Shown here: positions 48,465 to 61,899 of the stretch, in pieces
Position numbering within the stretch: position 1 is the first letter of the stretch
Layout: each line of letters starts with the position of its first letter
Assembly (NCBI GenBank): GCA_003415625.1
Contig: PYIU01000004.1
Location: forward strand, 4,868,897 to 4,932,896
Origin: Aquanectria penicillioides
Taxonomy: Eukaryota > Ascomycota > Sordariomycetes > Hypocreales > Nectriaceae
Length of the DNA stretch: 64,000 nucleotides
Direction: 5' to 3'
Translations under genes and position numbers: made by a program
The notes under the pieces: model-generated
Seen by the model: only the letters and a program-made list of their open reading frames with translations
What the model was told of the DNA's origin: nothing
Databases searched by the model: none

Positions 48465-48536
48465 TACAATGAATGATCTATGAATAAATCTTTTTCATTT
48501 GAGGCAAGCAAAAAGTCTCTCCAGGATATTGCAACC

Positions 48537-48830
48537 TCAAGAACCCGTTTTGACCTGCTCGTAAGGATGTTGGCCAAGGCCTCGATCTGAGCCGCATTGC
48601 GGTATTGGCACAATTGTTACACCAGCCTGGTGCAGTCCTTGATCGTCAAATCTAGTAATAACTGAAAATGTGTTCCCCATATGGTCAGTAAGGTAAATTA
48701 TCTCATCTAATTGAAACGCCTTTCCTCGCTCCTCATCCTTCAGTAAGTTGCATATTTGCCCCACATAGGTATACCCTGTTTGGATCAGGATGCTCAACTC
48801 GTCTTCAAGCCTCTTGTAACCGACTTTCAC
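48537..48830 (-). pseudogene. Protein-like fragment of unknown family
   Basis: A 97-codon open minus-strand stretch with natural-looking composition (YKRLEDELSILIQTG, EIIYLTDHMGNTFSVITRFD, VTIVPIPQCGSD) but no ATG at its beginning, and a stop just upstream. I do not recognise it. It could be the surviving exon of a broken gene or an internal exon. It lies tail to tail with the transcription factor. Confidence 0.35.
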
Positions 48831-49263
48831 TTATATCCACTTGAGAATGATGTCAGTTTGATGGAGATGCTGGCGTAACAATCAAGTCAAGTCTATTCAT
48901 TTTCTGTGAATTGTAGAAGATTAGACAGTAATACAAACTGGACTCGAATAAAGGCTGTTAGTCAACCGAGTATGCATGGCAGTCTCATATGGAAAATCCA
49001 TGTCTTGTGATGCTGATATAACTCGGGAACCGGCAACCAGATTAAACCTTTCTACTGATATTAGCGTGACTTCCGAAAAAAATTATGTGGGTTGCTTGGG
49101 CTACCGTATTGACGGTTCTAGAGTTTCAATTGATGAGGCTAGCTAGCATAGCCATCTGATCTTACTCCTTCTCTACTCCCGATCCTGACTCAAACACCAA
49201 CTTAGTCATCATAATGAAACGAAGCTCAAAATTCCATATACGGAACCAACTATCCGTATGGAG
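48831..49263. other. Intergenic, nothing recognised
   Basis: The 3' side of the methyltransferase gene. No conserved element seen. Confidence 0.4.
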
Positions 49264-50168
49264 TTATTCACTAGTGAGGCTGAACACCAAGTATCTGCTT
49301 GAATCTGGAAACCCGGGAATCTCATTTGGCACATTGGTAGCATATGCAGCTTTTAAGGTCCAGTGGGTCCCTGTTCTATCTCCGACCTCATCCCAAAACC
49401 TCTTCCATGATGAGATATCATGAAGGTATCGAAAAGATTGGCCATCAGAGAAAGCTACCCTCTCGGCCTCAACGCTGCCTATTTGGCCCCCGAATATCTT
49501 CGCTGCGGATTTCGGTCGCGTAAACTGGACAATTCGCACCGCCAGGGTAATTTGGTCATCCCAGTCAAAAAGATGGAAGAAATTAGCCACATGCACCAAG
49601 GTTATTGTCCCATTTAACGCATTCGTTCGGGTGTCCTGGGTATCAAGTAAATCGATTGCTAAGAAGGTCTCCGGTAAGAGTCGGCTTCTGTCCTGAAACA
49701 GCTCGTACCCGATATCAAAAAACGCCGAATGCAGATCGATGCCACGTAGCCTCGTCGGGGGTATACCATCGGCGACCAGCTGGCGGATGACTTGCCCAAG
49801 GCAGCATGCGACATCCAAAAAGACGTCCGTGGAGTTTGGGTCTTTAAGCTGTGTAGTGATATCTTGGAAGAACTTTGTGGCCGCAAATCTGCGATTGGTG
49901 AAGAACCACCGACCAATGCACCGATATTGAGCTACAGCCCAAGCTTTATCGCGCTATAAACAACGTTATCTAATAGGCCAAAAATATAAACAGCTTGGCT
50001 CTCGCTCTTACTTACAATTTTCAGCAAGTGGCTGTCGATGGTAGTCATTGGTATGCCGCTGTATGATACCAAGAACTCCCTGAATGGAGCAACCGAGTCT
50101 GGGATGCCCTCTTCATAGTTTGGGCTTTCTGAATATAATGGTGTATCTATGCTCTCTGATCGTGTCAT
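49264..50168 (-). CDS. Small SAM-dependent methyltransferase, meroterpenoid-cluster type
   Basis: Two exons, 50168-50016 and 49953-49264, with a 62-bp GTAAGT...TATAG intron, give 280 residues, the usual size of this family. After splicing the sequence runs ...LLKIRDKAWAVAQYRCIGRW. SAM-binding motif I is FLDVACCLGQVIRQL, the C-C-x-G-Q form typical of fungal tailoring methyltransferases of the AusD/Trt5 kind. LRGIDLHSAFFDIGYELF and LVHVANFFHLFDWDDQI follow, both family hallmarks. The start is the ATG of MTRSESID. No polyketide synthase, terpene cyclase or prenyltransferase is in the window, so it is an orphan tailoring gene, with only the adjacent Zn2Cys6 regulator to suggest a former cluster. 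Confidence 0.85.
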
Positions 50169-50740
50169 CCTGTGTTGGTAGGGTTCTCGCCAATGTTAAT
50201 CAGGTTATATATCTTCATAGGATATCTATAATAAGGAAAGAAAAAGCCTCGCCATTGTGCCCTGCCATTATATACCCTCAAACCATTATGTAATAATCAA
50301 CAAGCAATTCAATGCTTGTAGCCAATGAAATGGGAAGAGCTGAGTATTCGGATATCACGGCAATGCAAATGCTTAATCTGCTTACCCAATTTAGCCGCAC
50401 CTTAAGAATATCATGAATACGGAGGATGGGCTAAAGAATACCTGTAATAAAGACAGGTGATATACCGGCTTGCACAATAGACCAGTTGCCGCTACGGCAA
50501 AAGATCCAGCAGTAATCGCAGTCGCCGCGATTACTAAAGTGTCATATATCTATATATAATTGTTGAACCGAACCAGTTGTATAATTGTGTGTATTCTCCT
50601 TGTTCTTGTTCAGCCTTGCTTTATTGCTCAGGCTCTAAAAGAGGGGTCGGGCTGCGCTAGACCTAATAGAGCTATAGTGTATTTATATAACTTTCATCCA
50701 ATTATTTCGAGCTTTGTTTCTATAATCTAAAGTGCATACT
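50169..50740. other. Methyltransferase upstream region grading into RIP block
   Basis: Contains the methyltransferase promoter side. At about 50.54-50.67 kb, TATATATAATTGTTGAACCG followed by a CTTGTTCTTGTTCAGCC-like stretch and GGGGTCGGGCTGCGC looks like the end of a transposon LTR, but no partner was found. Composition falls steeply to A+T after about 50.69 kb. Confidence 0.35.
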
Positions 50741-51992
50741 GATGTTTCCCTATATATATAATACTTTAAGTTTAATATACCCCTTTAGATTTACTAAAGG
50801 TAGATCTATTATATTTCTTATTTACTATTTATTTATTAATTCTATACTTTATTTATAGCTTTTTATTTTTACTTTATGCTTTTATTTTACTTTTATATTT
50901 AATATCTATTAATAGTATTATTTATTTAGTATTTATTGCTATATATAGGCATTTTTAATTGCTTTATAAATGCTCTTTATTAAATAAATAGAAATAATAA
51001 AATAAATATATATTATAATAAAAAGTATTTTTTAAATTACTTTATTTTATTTTTATTTTTATTTTTATAAAAGAATTTTTATTTATAAATAAAAGAATTT
51101 ATTTTTTTATTTTAAACTTTTTTATAATGCTAAAAACCTATAAGTAGGTCCCCAACCTTTAGCTAAACTATAGCTAAGGTTTAGCTATAGGTATAATCCC
51201 TTTTAGCCAATAAGGCATTTATAAACTAAAGCTCTTTAAGCTTTAGTCTTAAAATATAAAGATTAATACTCTATTAGCCTATCTAGCTGCATTTACTATA
51301 TATAACTATTATTACAATTCTAAAGCTTCTATTATAGCTACTTAAATTAATATAGCACTAAAAATAAAAAGAGCCATTAAATAAACTAAAAACAAACCTA
51401 ATACTAAAATAATTAATATAATAATGCTAATCCCTATTAAAGATATAAAATTGGCACTTAATCCCCTTAATATTATAGAAAAGCTAGCTGCTGCAATAGC
51501 TTGCATTAAGAAACTAAAAAAACTAAAAAAATTGCAAAAATAAGTAAAAGCAATTAAAGAAAGGCTTTAAGAAGCTACTATTAATATATCTTAATTAAAA
51601 AGCTAAAGAAACTCTAGCAGTTCTTTATTAAGCAATAAAGAAAAAGTTAAAATTTAAAACATCCCTATTCTTAAAGTCTTTACTATACCCTAAAAGAGGG
51701 ATATATAGCTTAAAGACTTATATAAAACCTTTAAAAAGGCTTTAAAGAGATATAAAAAGGACTATAAAAAGATATTATAGGCAATTAACTATATAAATGC
51801 TAAAGGTAAAGGGAGATAGAACTAATACCTTAACGATTTAAAGAAGAAAGATTGAGATAATACTAAAAATAGCTAAAATGCATTTAAAGAATAGACCCTT
51901 ACTCTCCTTAAGGATATAGCTAACTAAAAGCTAATCTTAATATAAAGAATAAAAAGGGCTTATTAATATAAATATTAAATACTAAAGGATTT

Positions 51993-52185
51993 TATAAGGG
52001 TTAGCTAATTAAAGTAATATAAAATAGATCTTTAAGTAACTTATATATTATATATAAGCTTTAACTTATTAAGTATTAGTCTATTGCTTAGTAATATATC
52101 TTTTATCTAAAGTATAGTAATATACCTATATAGCTATACTTAAAAGCCTTACTACCTATTAAAATAAATCCTCTATCTCTTTATA
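51993..52185. repeat. 193-bp LTR, copy B
   Basis: Aligns without gaps to 19129-19321. Immediately to the right lies CCCCCTTCCTTTT (52191-52203), the complement of a polypurine tract. This copy is therefore the 3' LTR of a minus-strand gypsy element extending rightward. Confidence 0.78.
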
Positions 52186-52190
52186 ATTAT

Positions 52191-52203
52191 CCCCCTTCCT
52201 TTT
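52191..52203 (-). other. Polypurine tract (minus strand)
   Basis: AAAAGGAAGGGGG on the minus strand, five bases before LTR copy B. It fixes the orientation of that element. Confidence 0.55.
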
Positions 52204-53839
52204 AAGCCTAATCCCTTAAGCTTAAGATTATTACTGCTTATATATATATTATAATTGCCCTATAATTTATTTATATATATACCTAAATATTTTACAATTA
52301 TTTATTAGTTCTATAATAGTTATTTTAAGTTATATTTATATAATATTATTATTATTATTATTTTATATTATAATAGTCTATTTTAATTAATAATAACTTA
52401 CTATAGTATAAATTGCTTTATAATATTTAATTAATAGCTTATTATATAAACTTTAACTTTTTCTTTTTTTTTTTATATTTTATATAATAGTTTAATTTAT
52501 TTATTATATTTTTATTAAACTTTCTATAATATTTTTTCTTTTTTAGGCCCTTTTAGTATTAGCCTATTAAAAATAGTATTATAGCAATCCCTTTATTAAT
52601 TAGTTTATAGATAAAAGTCCTTACTTTTATTGCCTTTTGCAAAAATATAATAATTTTTTCTTTATTTACTATATTAATTTATAGATTGCTTAATATATAG
52701 TTTACTAAAATGCTAATTAATCTTATAGTATAGTATATTATTTAATATTCTTTATTTATTTTTTACTTATTTTATTTAAATCCCTAATAAGCTTTAGCTA
52801 ATTGCAATTTAATATTAAAATTGCCTTACTAAAGCCTGCTTTATTAATAAGCCTAACTTTAATAATAACCCTTTCTTATATATTAAGTATTAGCACTTTA
52901 TATATACTATTAAATCTATTGCTAATACCTAATATTATATCTATAATGCTATTAAAAAAGGCCCTTATTACTATACTATCTCTACTATATAGTCTGCCTA
53001 ATATTAACTTAAGGAAGTAGCTTTACTTTATAATCTTTTTATTTTAGATTTTTAGTTTTAAATAAGTATTCCTTTATTAATTATCTATTAATTATTTATT
53101 ATTAACTTATATTAGTATTAATTTATTTTTAATAGTCTTAAATACCTTTATAGTTATTTTGCCTTAATTATTTCTTTTTATACCTATAATAATAGTTTAC
53201 TTTATAATTTAAACTGCTTATTTAATGCCCTTTAATATATATATAAAACTCCTATAGATATTACTAAGAAATATAGTCTATTTAAATAGCTAATTGCAAT
53301 AGCCCCTTATATATTAAAAGCCTTATAGCTCTATTATAAGAATTCCACTTTTTAAATTACTATAAAATATACTAACTGCCCCTTTATTTATTGTAAAGCA
53401 GTTAATAGCCCTCTATCTAATAATATTAAGGGTTTTAGCCTTAATAATAAAGGCAATATTTTTAATAGTAAGTTATTTATAGCTAATAATATAAATAGTA
53501 TCTTTATTTATATTATTAATAAATATATTGCCTTTACTATACTTTCTATTAAATCTATTAAGTTTTAGGGCAAATCTATTATTAGGCCTAAAAAGCCTAT
53601 AGCTCTATTAATTGCTTACTTTTCTATAAATATTTAGTGCCTTATTTTAGCTTTAGAAACTAATACTATAGTATTAATTTACTTAAGTATTCCCTTTTTA
53701 TTTAATAAGAATTTATATAAAGCTTTACTATCCCTTTTTTAATCTTCTTTTAAAAGGCAAATAGCCCTTACTATTATAGGGGCTAAACTAATATTTAGCT
53801 ATTAGGTTAAAGTTAAGAGTTAAAGGGAAGGAAGAAAGG

Positions 53840-53897
53840 AAAAAAAAAAAAAAAAAAAAAAAAGATTAAAAGAAAAAAGAAGTAAAAGCAAAAGTAA

Positions 53898-53952
<55 letters not shown>

Positions 53953-53953
53953 G
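53840..53953. repeat. Poly-A run and ATA/AAT microsatellite
   Basis: A run of 24 A (53840-53863), then about 50 bp of AAT repeats (about 53899-53953), followed by a TTTA repeat near 53.97 kb. Confidence 0.85.
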
Positions 53954-54039
53954 TAATTATTATAATTAATCTATCTATTTATTTATTTATTTATCTTTCT
54001 TTATTAAATCTAAATCTTTTTTAGCCCCTTTTTTAAGGT

Positions 54040-54690
54040 TAGGCTAGCTATATTAATTTTACCCTTAAGGGCAAAATTAATCTTTAGGCTAGGCTAAAAG
54101 AGAAGGCTGCTTAACTATATTAATTTTTACCCCTAAAGGCAAAAAGTTAATATAGGCAAAAAGCCTTCTCTTTTAGCCTAGCCTAAAGATTAATTTTGCC
54201 CCTAAAAGTAAAATCGATATAGCTTAAGCAGCTCTCTCTTTTAGCGCAAACTTATATACAATTTTACCCCTAAGGGTGAAATTAATATAGCTTAAGCAGC
54301 CCTTTTGCTTAGTGCAAACTCTTGCTTAATGCAAACTTATATATAATTTTGCCCCTAAAGGTAAAATTAATATAGCTTAAGTGGCCCTCTCTTTTAGCGC
54401 AAACTTATATATAATTTCACCCCTAAAAGTAAAATTAATATACCTAAATAGCCCTTTTGCTTAGCGTAAACTCTTACTTAATATAGACTTATATTTAATT
54501 TTGCCTTTAGGCATAAAATTAATATAGTTAGGCTAGCTAAAGCAAAAGGCCTATTTAATTATATTTATTTTTAGGCTAGGCAAAAAGAGAAGGCTATTTA
54601 ATAGCTATATTAATTTTACCCTTAAGAGTAAAATTAATATAGCTAAGCAGCCCTCTTTTTTAGCTTAGCCTATAAATTAATTTTACTTTT
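54040..54690. repeat. Minisatellite with palindromic units
   Basis: Repeated modules built of a near-palindrome (ATTTTGCCCCTAAAGGTAAAA type), then TTAATATAGCTTAAGCAGCCC, CTCTTTTAGCGCAAACTTATA and similar; at least seven copies of the GCCCCTAAAGG-type core. Spacing varies because modules are shuffled. It keeps scattered CpG (AGCGCAAA), unlike its surroundings. Confidence 0.7.
54056..54214. repeat. Large inverted repeat inside the minisatellite
   Basis: Arms 54056-54108 and 54162-54214 with a 53-bp loop. The inner 30 or more bases (ATCTTTAGGCTAGGCTAAAA and onward) match perfectly, the outer part with few mismatches. Could extrude as a cruciform. Confidence 0.8.
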
Positions 54691-57600
54691 ATAAATATAA
54701 AAAAAAAGAATAAAAAGATTTAATAAATATAAAAGAAAGTATAAAATTAAGGTTATTAAATACTAAAGTATAATTATAAAAAATAAAAACCTAAAAAAAA
54801 AGAAAAAGAAAAAGAAAAAAAGGGTATAAAAGAAAGTAAAAAGAGTAAGCAGTAAATAAATAAGCTATTTATTATTTATTAATATATTATTTTTTTAATT
54901 GCATCCTTAAATTTTATATTAAATAGAGATTATATAGTATTCTTTTATAGCTAAGCTAAATATATAGTATTATTAAAGTAAAAAAGAGAATATACCTTAA
55001 GTCTACTATTAAATTAAATATAAAACTACTTCTTCTTTTATCTTAAAGTAAGTATAAATTTATTCTTTTAATTAATTAATTAATATTAATTTTTATTGCT
55101 ATTACTATTATTAAGTATTAACTTACTAATATTATAAAGTATATATATTATAATTATAAAGTGCCTAATAAATAATAAAATTAATAAAAGCAATCTATTA
55201 AATAGTATACTATAAATTAAGTAAGTATAAAAAGTAATAGTAGCCCTTATAGTTAAATAAAATAAGTTAGTATTAATAAGCAATTTTTAAAAAGCTAATT
55301 TTATTTAATAATAGACTAGGCTATATCTTTTTGCAATAGCAAAAGTGCCCCTTAAGGCATTTATATCTATTTAAATAATTAAGTAAAACTGCTAGCTAAA
55401 CCCTTAATATATTGCTAATTTCTATTAAGCCTTTTAAAATAGAAATTTAAAGCATTAAGCTAAATAAAACTATCTTTTTATATTATATAGCTTATAAGCA
55501 ATATAAAGTATAATAGCCTATATTAAGGCAAAGCAAAAGTGCAATTATAGAATAGAGGCAATAAATAATAAAAATATACTTTTATTTAAGGATTAGTATT
55601 AAATTAATAATAAAAAATTAAAGATTATAGTAAAGTAATATTAAATTACAGTATTGCAAAAGTATATTAAGTAGATTAGCTTCTTTAATAAAAAGCTTTA
55701 GTAAATATATAAAATCTATAATTGCAATAAAAGTATATATATTAAGATAATAGAAATAATTACTAATAAATAGTAAAAAGGCTTTTAAATGCATTAAGCA
55801 TTTAGCTATAGGTAAATTAATGCAATCTATTATTGCTAAATAGCTATAGCTAAATCTAAATATAGCTAATTGCAGTATTAAATTAAAATAAATAACTATT
55901 TTAAGGGAAAAAGTTAGCAATAAAAAGCTAAATGCATTAAGTATTATATTTAAGTAAAGAATTAAAATTTCCTCTTGCTTACTTAAGCACTTTATAGAAT
56001 AATATATAATAGAAAAGTATAATTATATATTAATATAATATTAATATTAGCTGAACTTTATTTAATCTATTTATATAGAAATAAATAGCTAATAAAAGAA
56101 TTAATAATATAAGTTTTATTCCCTTTATTAGCTAGTATTATTATTATTTTAAAGGTTTATTTACTTATAAAATACTCTTTTCTTTACTTATAATTAATAT
56201 TAATTCTAAAGATTTAATTTAGTAATTTAAACTTTTAATAAGCTTTTAGTAAATAATACTATTTATTATATTTAAGAGTAAAATTAAAAGAGATTAGCTA
56301 ATATCCTACTAAAAGGATATACTAAAGTAAAAGCATTTAAAATTTATAAGGTATTTTATCTATATAGAGTAGTAAATAAAAGTAGCCAAGCTAATTTAAA
56401 AATATACTGCTACTACTATTATTGCTACTACTATTACTATATAGGATTTCTAATAGCTATTAATAATAAATTGTATTATTAGCTATATAAGTTTTTTATT
56501 AAAAGGCCTTAATTCTATTTTCTAAATATTTATAAGTTTCTTTAAATATTAAAAGAAAATAGATAAATAATAATAGCAATTATAGAGTATATAATATAAT
56601 AAATTAACCTAAACTTTATTATTCTCTTTACTTAATAAAAAAGCAATAAGCCCTTAATTTAAAAAGGATTTATACCTTAAGTCTAGCTACTTACTATTCT
56701 ACCTAATAAAAGAAATAACTATAGGGTTAATAAAAAGCAAATAGAAATATTATTAATCTAGCTTAAGCATTAAGTATTTAACTTTATTTATAGTTATATT
56801 AACAATCTTAAGCATTTAGTAATAAAGGCCTTTTTAAATATTATTTTTAAAAAGGGTAAAGATAAATAAAGCTACTATATATATAGCAAAAGGTTTAGTA
56901 ATAAGTTTTAAAAGAATCTTTTATATTTTATTAAGGTTTTTATTAAGCTGTAGTTTTAGCAATATTAATAGGCTATAGGCATTATAGCTAATAATAAGTC
57001 TTTACTTACTATTTATAGTAGTAGCAATAATAATAATAGTAGTAATAGTAATAATAAGAAAATACACTTAATTATAATATAGGCTCTATACAATTTAATT
57101 TATAATATTTCTAAAATAGCTAAAAACCTTACTTTAAATAGCTAAAATGCCTTAATGCAATTTACTGCTATTATTAATTACTTTATTAATCTTTAGGTAA
57201 TTAAGCAATACTAATAGGCCTTAAATAGTAATAATTATAGCTTAAGGCTAAAGAAAGAGTTATTAAAAAAGGCCTATATATTAATTAAGTTTATAAAAAA
57301 TAAGTATAATTTCCTTACTTAAAATTGCACTTAAGAAATAGACTTAAGGTTAATTAACTATATTAATATATAAATAAAGTAAATAGTACTATTTTTATTT
57401 CTTTTTATAGTATTATTAAAACTTAATAAAATATAGAACCTTAATAATAATGTATACTTTATTAAACCTAAAGCTAAAGCTAAAGCTAGGGCTAAAGATT
57501 AGCTAAAAAGAAAAGAAAGAGGGATTATAGCTAAAATAAAAAAGCAAAAAGTAAAGAATATAGAATTTAATAGGCTTTTATTATTATTAAAGGCAAAAGT

Positions 57601-60600
57601 GCTAAAAGGGTATAATAATAAAGCTGCTTATAAAAATATATATTTAACTTTAATTAAGACCTTATATTATAACTAGCTATAAATAATACTAATGCATTTA
57701 AAGCTGCATTTAAGCTAGCTATTAAGTAATAGCTATAAAAAGAAAGGCCTTAAGCCCTAAATAGCACTGCCTATAGAAAGGCATAAAATAGAGGTAGTTT
57801 ATAGGTTAAATAGAATATAAAGGAATAGCCTAATAGCAATATTATTATTATTATAATAAAGAGAGAGAAAGGAAAGAGAGAGAGAAAGAAAAAGAGAATA
57901 AAAGATAATATAAAAAAGATAGAAAGAGCTATTTATATTAAATAAAGATATATTTCTTTTTCTTTTTATTTTTATTTTTATTCCTTTTTACTAAAGTATA
58001 ATAACTATAAGAAAATAAGTATTAAATAATAATATATTAATAAAGAGCTATTATATATATATTATACTCTATTTTTATTTAAGCTATAAAGTATATATTG
58101 TATTTAATTTATAAGCTATTAATTTTTACTTATAGCTAATTATACTTATAGCTAACTATTAAAAAGTAGGGTTTGCTATTATACCTTACCCCTAAAAGCA
58201 CTATTATTAAATTTTATTAAACCTTTAGATTAAAGTAAGTAATACCTATTAAAGTAGAATATTTACTTTATATATTATTGCCTTTACCTTAAAAAGACTA
58301 AAGAGAGAATTAAATATAAGTAAAAAATAGCTAGCAATTTATTTCTTACTTTTTAATTAGCTTACTTTAATTGCTTTATTTTTTTAATATAAGCAATATA
58401 GTTATTTTTATATAGGGTAAAAATATATAGAATATTAAATACTATAATAGCAGTATTATTAATAAATTAACTAATATTAATAAAATAGATATAAAGCAGC
58501 TAAAAGAAGAGAATAATAGCAATTACTAAAAGGGCTATATATTGCTTAAATTAGTAAATAATCTTTATTTATAAGATATAGAATTAAATAAAAAGAATAA
58601 GCTACTAGCTAAAAAGCAGCAAACTTAAATATAGTAAATTAACTATTTAATTAACTATTATTAATTTAAATATATATATTTAATATCTTTTATAATTATA
58701 ATTACTATTATTACTATTATTATTATTATTACTATTATTATTATTATTAATTAATAAATACTTATTCTTTATCTTTAGGGAATAAACTTATAGTAAAGAT
58801 AAATATATTTAATTTTAATAGGCTAAATACTATTAATATACTTTACTAACTGTTTATAATTAACTATAGAAGCTATAAGGCTAAATGTAAACTAGCTAAT
58901 AAAAAAGATATATACTATTTAAAGTTTTATTTTAATTACTTTAGTATAATAAAGACCCCTTTATAATTAATTGCCTATTAAAGCAAGCAATTCTTTAATA
59001 ATATTATAATATTATTCTACTATTAATAGGCACTATATAATAATAAATAGAATCTTTATATACTTTTTAATCTCTTTAAGCAGACCTTTTGGCTTATTGC
59101 TAGTACTGCCTAAAAGCTATATTTTATAATAATGCATTTAATATAGAGATTAGCACTTAAGCCTTTTTGCTAAAAGATATCTTTATTAAAAAGTGCTTTA
59201 GCTAAATATTATATTAATTTACTTGCATTTTATATTAAATTAGTTTTCTTAATTAATAATTTACTTAAAAAGGGCATAAAGCTAGCTTAGGCCTTAAATA
59301 GCTAGTAATTACAATTAATTATATATAATAAGTAAATAGCTTTTTAAAAAATCTTTATAAAGGGCTAGTTAAACTTTATTAATTAATATATATATAAGCC
59401 ATTTTAAACTAAAAATAAGCTAGCTTTTTATATATATAATTATAGCACTAATATTAAAATAGAAATAAATAAATAGATTAAATCACTTAAATAAAAGGTA
59501 TAGATATAGTTAAATAAAAATAATAAAGAAAATAAAAAGAATAGTAATAATAAGCTAAAGGGCAATAGCTTTAATAAAAAGAATAGAAATAGTACTAAAA
59601 GCTACTTTAGGATAAAAAGCTTTAGCCTTTTTATTTATAACTAAAGCTAAAGCTAAAATAAAAGCAAAAGCTAAAGCTAAAGCTAAATAAATATTAATAA
59701 TACTATAAATACTTAATTAAATTTACTTAATAGCAGCCTAGCCTAATAAAGAAATATACTAGCCTATTAATAAAGCACTTAAGATAAGCTATATAGTTTT
59801 AGGCTATACTAATTATATATAAAACTTAAGTAAAAGTACTATTTAAACTATATTAAAAGTATCTTTTATACCCTTACTATTAATATTTACTATACTACTA
59901 TTTATAGCTTTACCTAAAAGTAAGTAAAAGTAATCTATCTTTTAGTAGACTATAACTATTTAGCTAAAAAGTATATAAGCTATAAGAACTATTCCTTTTA
60001 TCCTTTAGGATTTAATTTAAGCTATAAGAACTTTTTATTACTTAAATTACTAGCCTTTTTTAATAATAGCTTACTTACTATTATAAAAGATAATATAAGC
60101 TTTTAAAATAAAAGTATAAATATTCTTTTATTTAAGTTTTTTTAGGCCTATTTTAATATTAAAAGATAGATATAGCCTTAAGCTAATACTCTTTTAGCTA
60201 TTTAAGGTTTAATAATAGCTATATTAATAGTGCCTTACTTAAAGGTAAAGGCTATACTCTATATTAAAGTTAAGTAATAGCAGCTTTTAGATAAAGTCTA
60301 TAATTGCTTAAGCTTAAATAATTTAAGTGCATTAATACTATTTGCATAAAAAAGGCAATAGATTTAAGCTATAATTAATTAAAAAAAGTATTTATTTTAT
60401 TTTAAATAGATTATATCTATTTATATATTTAAGCTAGTACTTATATAATAGATATTTATAATAGTACTTTAGCTAATCTTTTAATTAATAAAATTTTTCT
60501 TTAAAAATAAATAGCTTTACTTATAGATCTTATATTAATTTCCTTTTAAAGTATTTCTTAAGGTCCTTATATCCTTTTTAAAGGTATTTAAACTTACTAT

Positions 60601-61899
60601 TAAGGAAATAAAGCGCTAGTTTATTACTAATAAAAAGTAAGAGCTAAAGTTAATAAGCTTAAAAGGGGTAGCAGCCTTAAATCAATTAAGTAATATTTTA
60701 TTAACTAAAGATATATAAGTATTTATATTTTTTGTATTTAGGCTATTAAGCACTATAGAGAGTTTATATAAAGTAAAGTAACTATATATTAATCTAGCTA
60801 TATTAAACTTTTAAAATGCTAATAGTATTATAAATTTTAGCTAATAGCTTAAATTAGCTAATAATTGCTTTATTTTACTTTATATTACTACTTTAGCTTA
60901 TTACTATAAGCTAATAGTAGAAATAAACTAATATAGCTATTTTTAATTTATTAAGCTTAAAAGATAGTTTATTTATAGCATTTTTAGTATTAATTAATTT
61001 TTTAAAAAGGCTTTTTAGGATTTATAAATGCCTTAAATAAAAGGTTTTATTAGTATTTAGCTATACTAAAGGCTAAATAAAGCTTCTTATAGTAGCTAAA
61101 ACAAGCTAGCTATATAAGCTAATTATATACTTAAAGTATAAAAGCAATATAAGGAGCTATTTTACTAATAGTAAGTTAAGCTTTAGTGCTATATTGCATT
61201 TTATTAATTATACTTACTCTATATTATTTTAGTCTCTCTCTCTTTTAACTTATAAAAATAATAATTAAGTAAACTTAAAATTTAAGCTAATATTAATATA
61301 AAAGGCTTAAAGAGCTACTTAAGGTATTAGTCCTAAAGGAAAGGCAAATAGCTAATAACCTAATAGTAATAATAAAAATAAAATAAAACTTTATTAAAAA
61401 GATATATAATACTATAATTAATTAAAATATAAAGAAGGTAATTGCCTTTATATTAATGCATTTAATTTAATTCCCTATAGTATATATAGCTATTAAATAT
61501 ATAAGCTTAAAAGCTATTATAAAGTTTTAATAAATTAATAGGCTAATAATAATAATACAGTCTATTAAAATTAAATAAATATTAGGCTAATATTAATAAA
61601 AACTAATATATTAATGCATTATATAGCTAATAGAGTTAATAATAGTACTTAATATATTAGCAGCTCTATTTAATAGCCTAAAGCAAGTAGCACTTAAAGC
61701 TATTTAGCAATAAAGAGGCAATAGTATATTAAGGAAGCAATAAAGGCAATAAAGAATTAACTTTAGCTATAGCATTTTATTTAAAAAGATCCTATAGTTA
61801 GTTAATAATAGATTTATAAAGCTAAAGGTATTATTTAATAAAAGTAATGCTAATTATAAAGTATTAAAGTATTATTAATAGGTATAGAATTATTTATAG

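Noticed and set aside
55618..55920. 100-codon minus-strand frame and similar frames at 52802 and 55086
   Set aside because: Low-complexity Leu/Ile/Tyr/Asn translations expected from A+T-saturated DNA.
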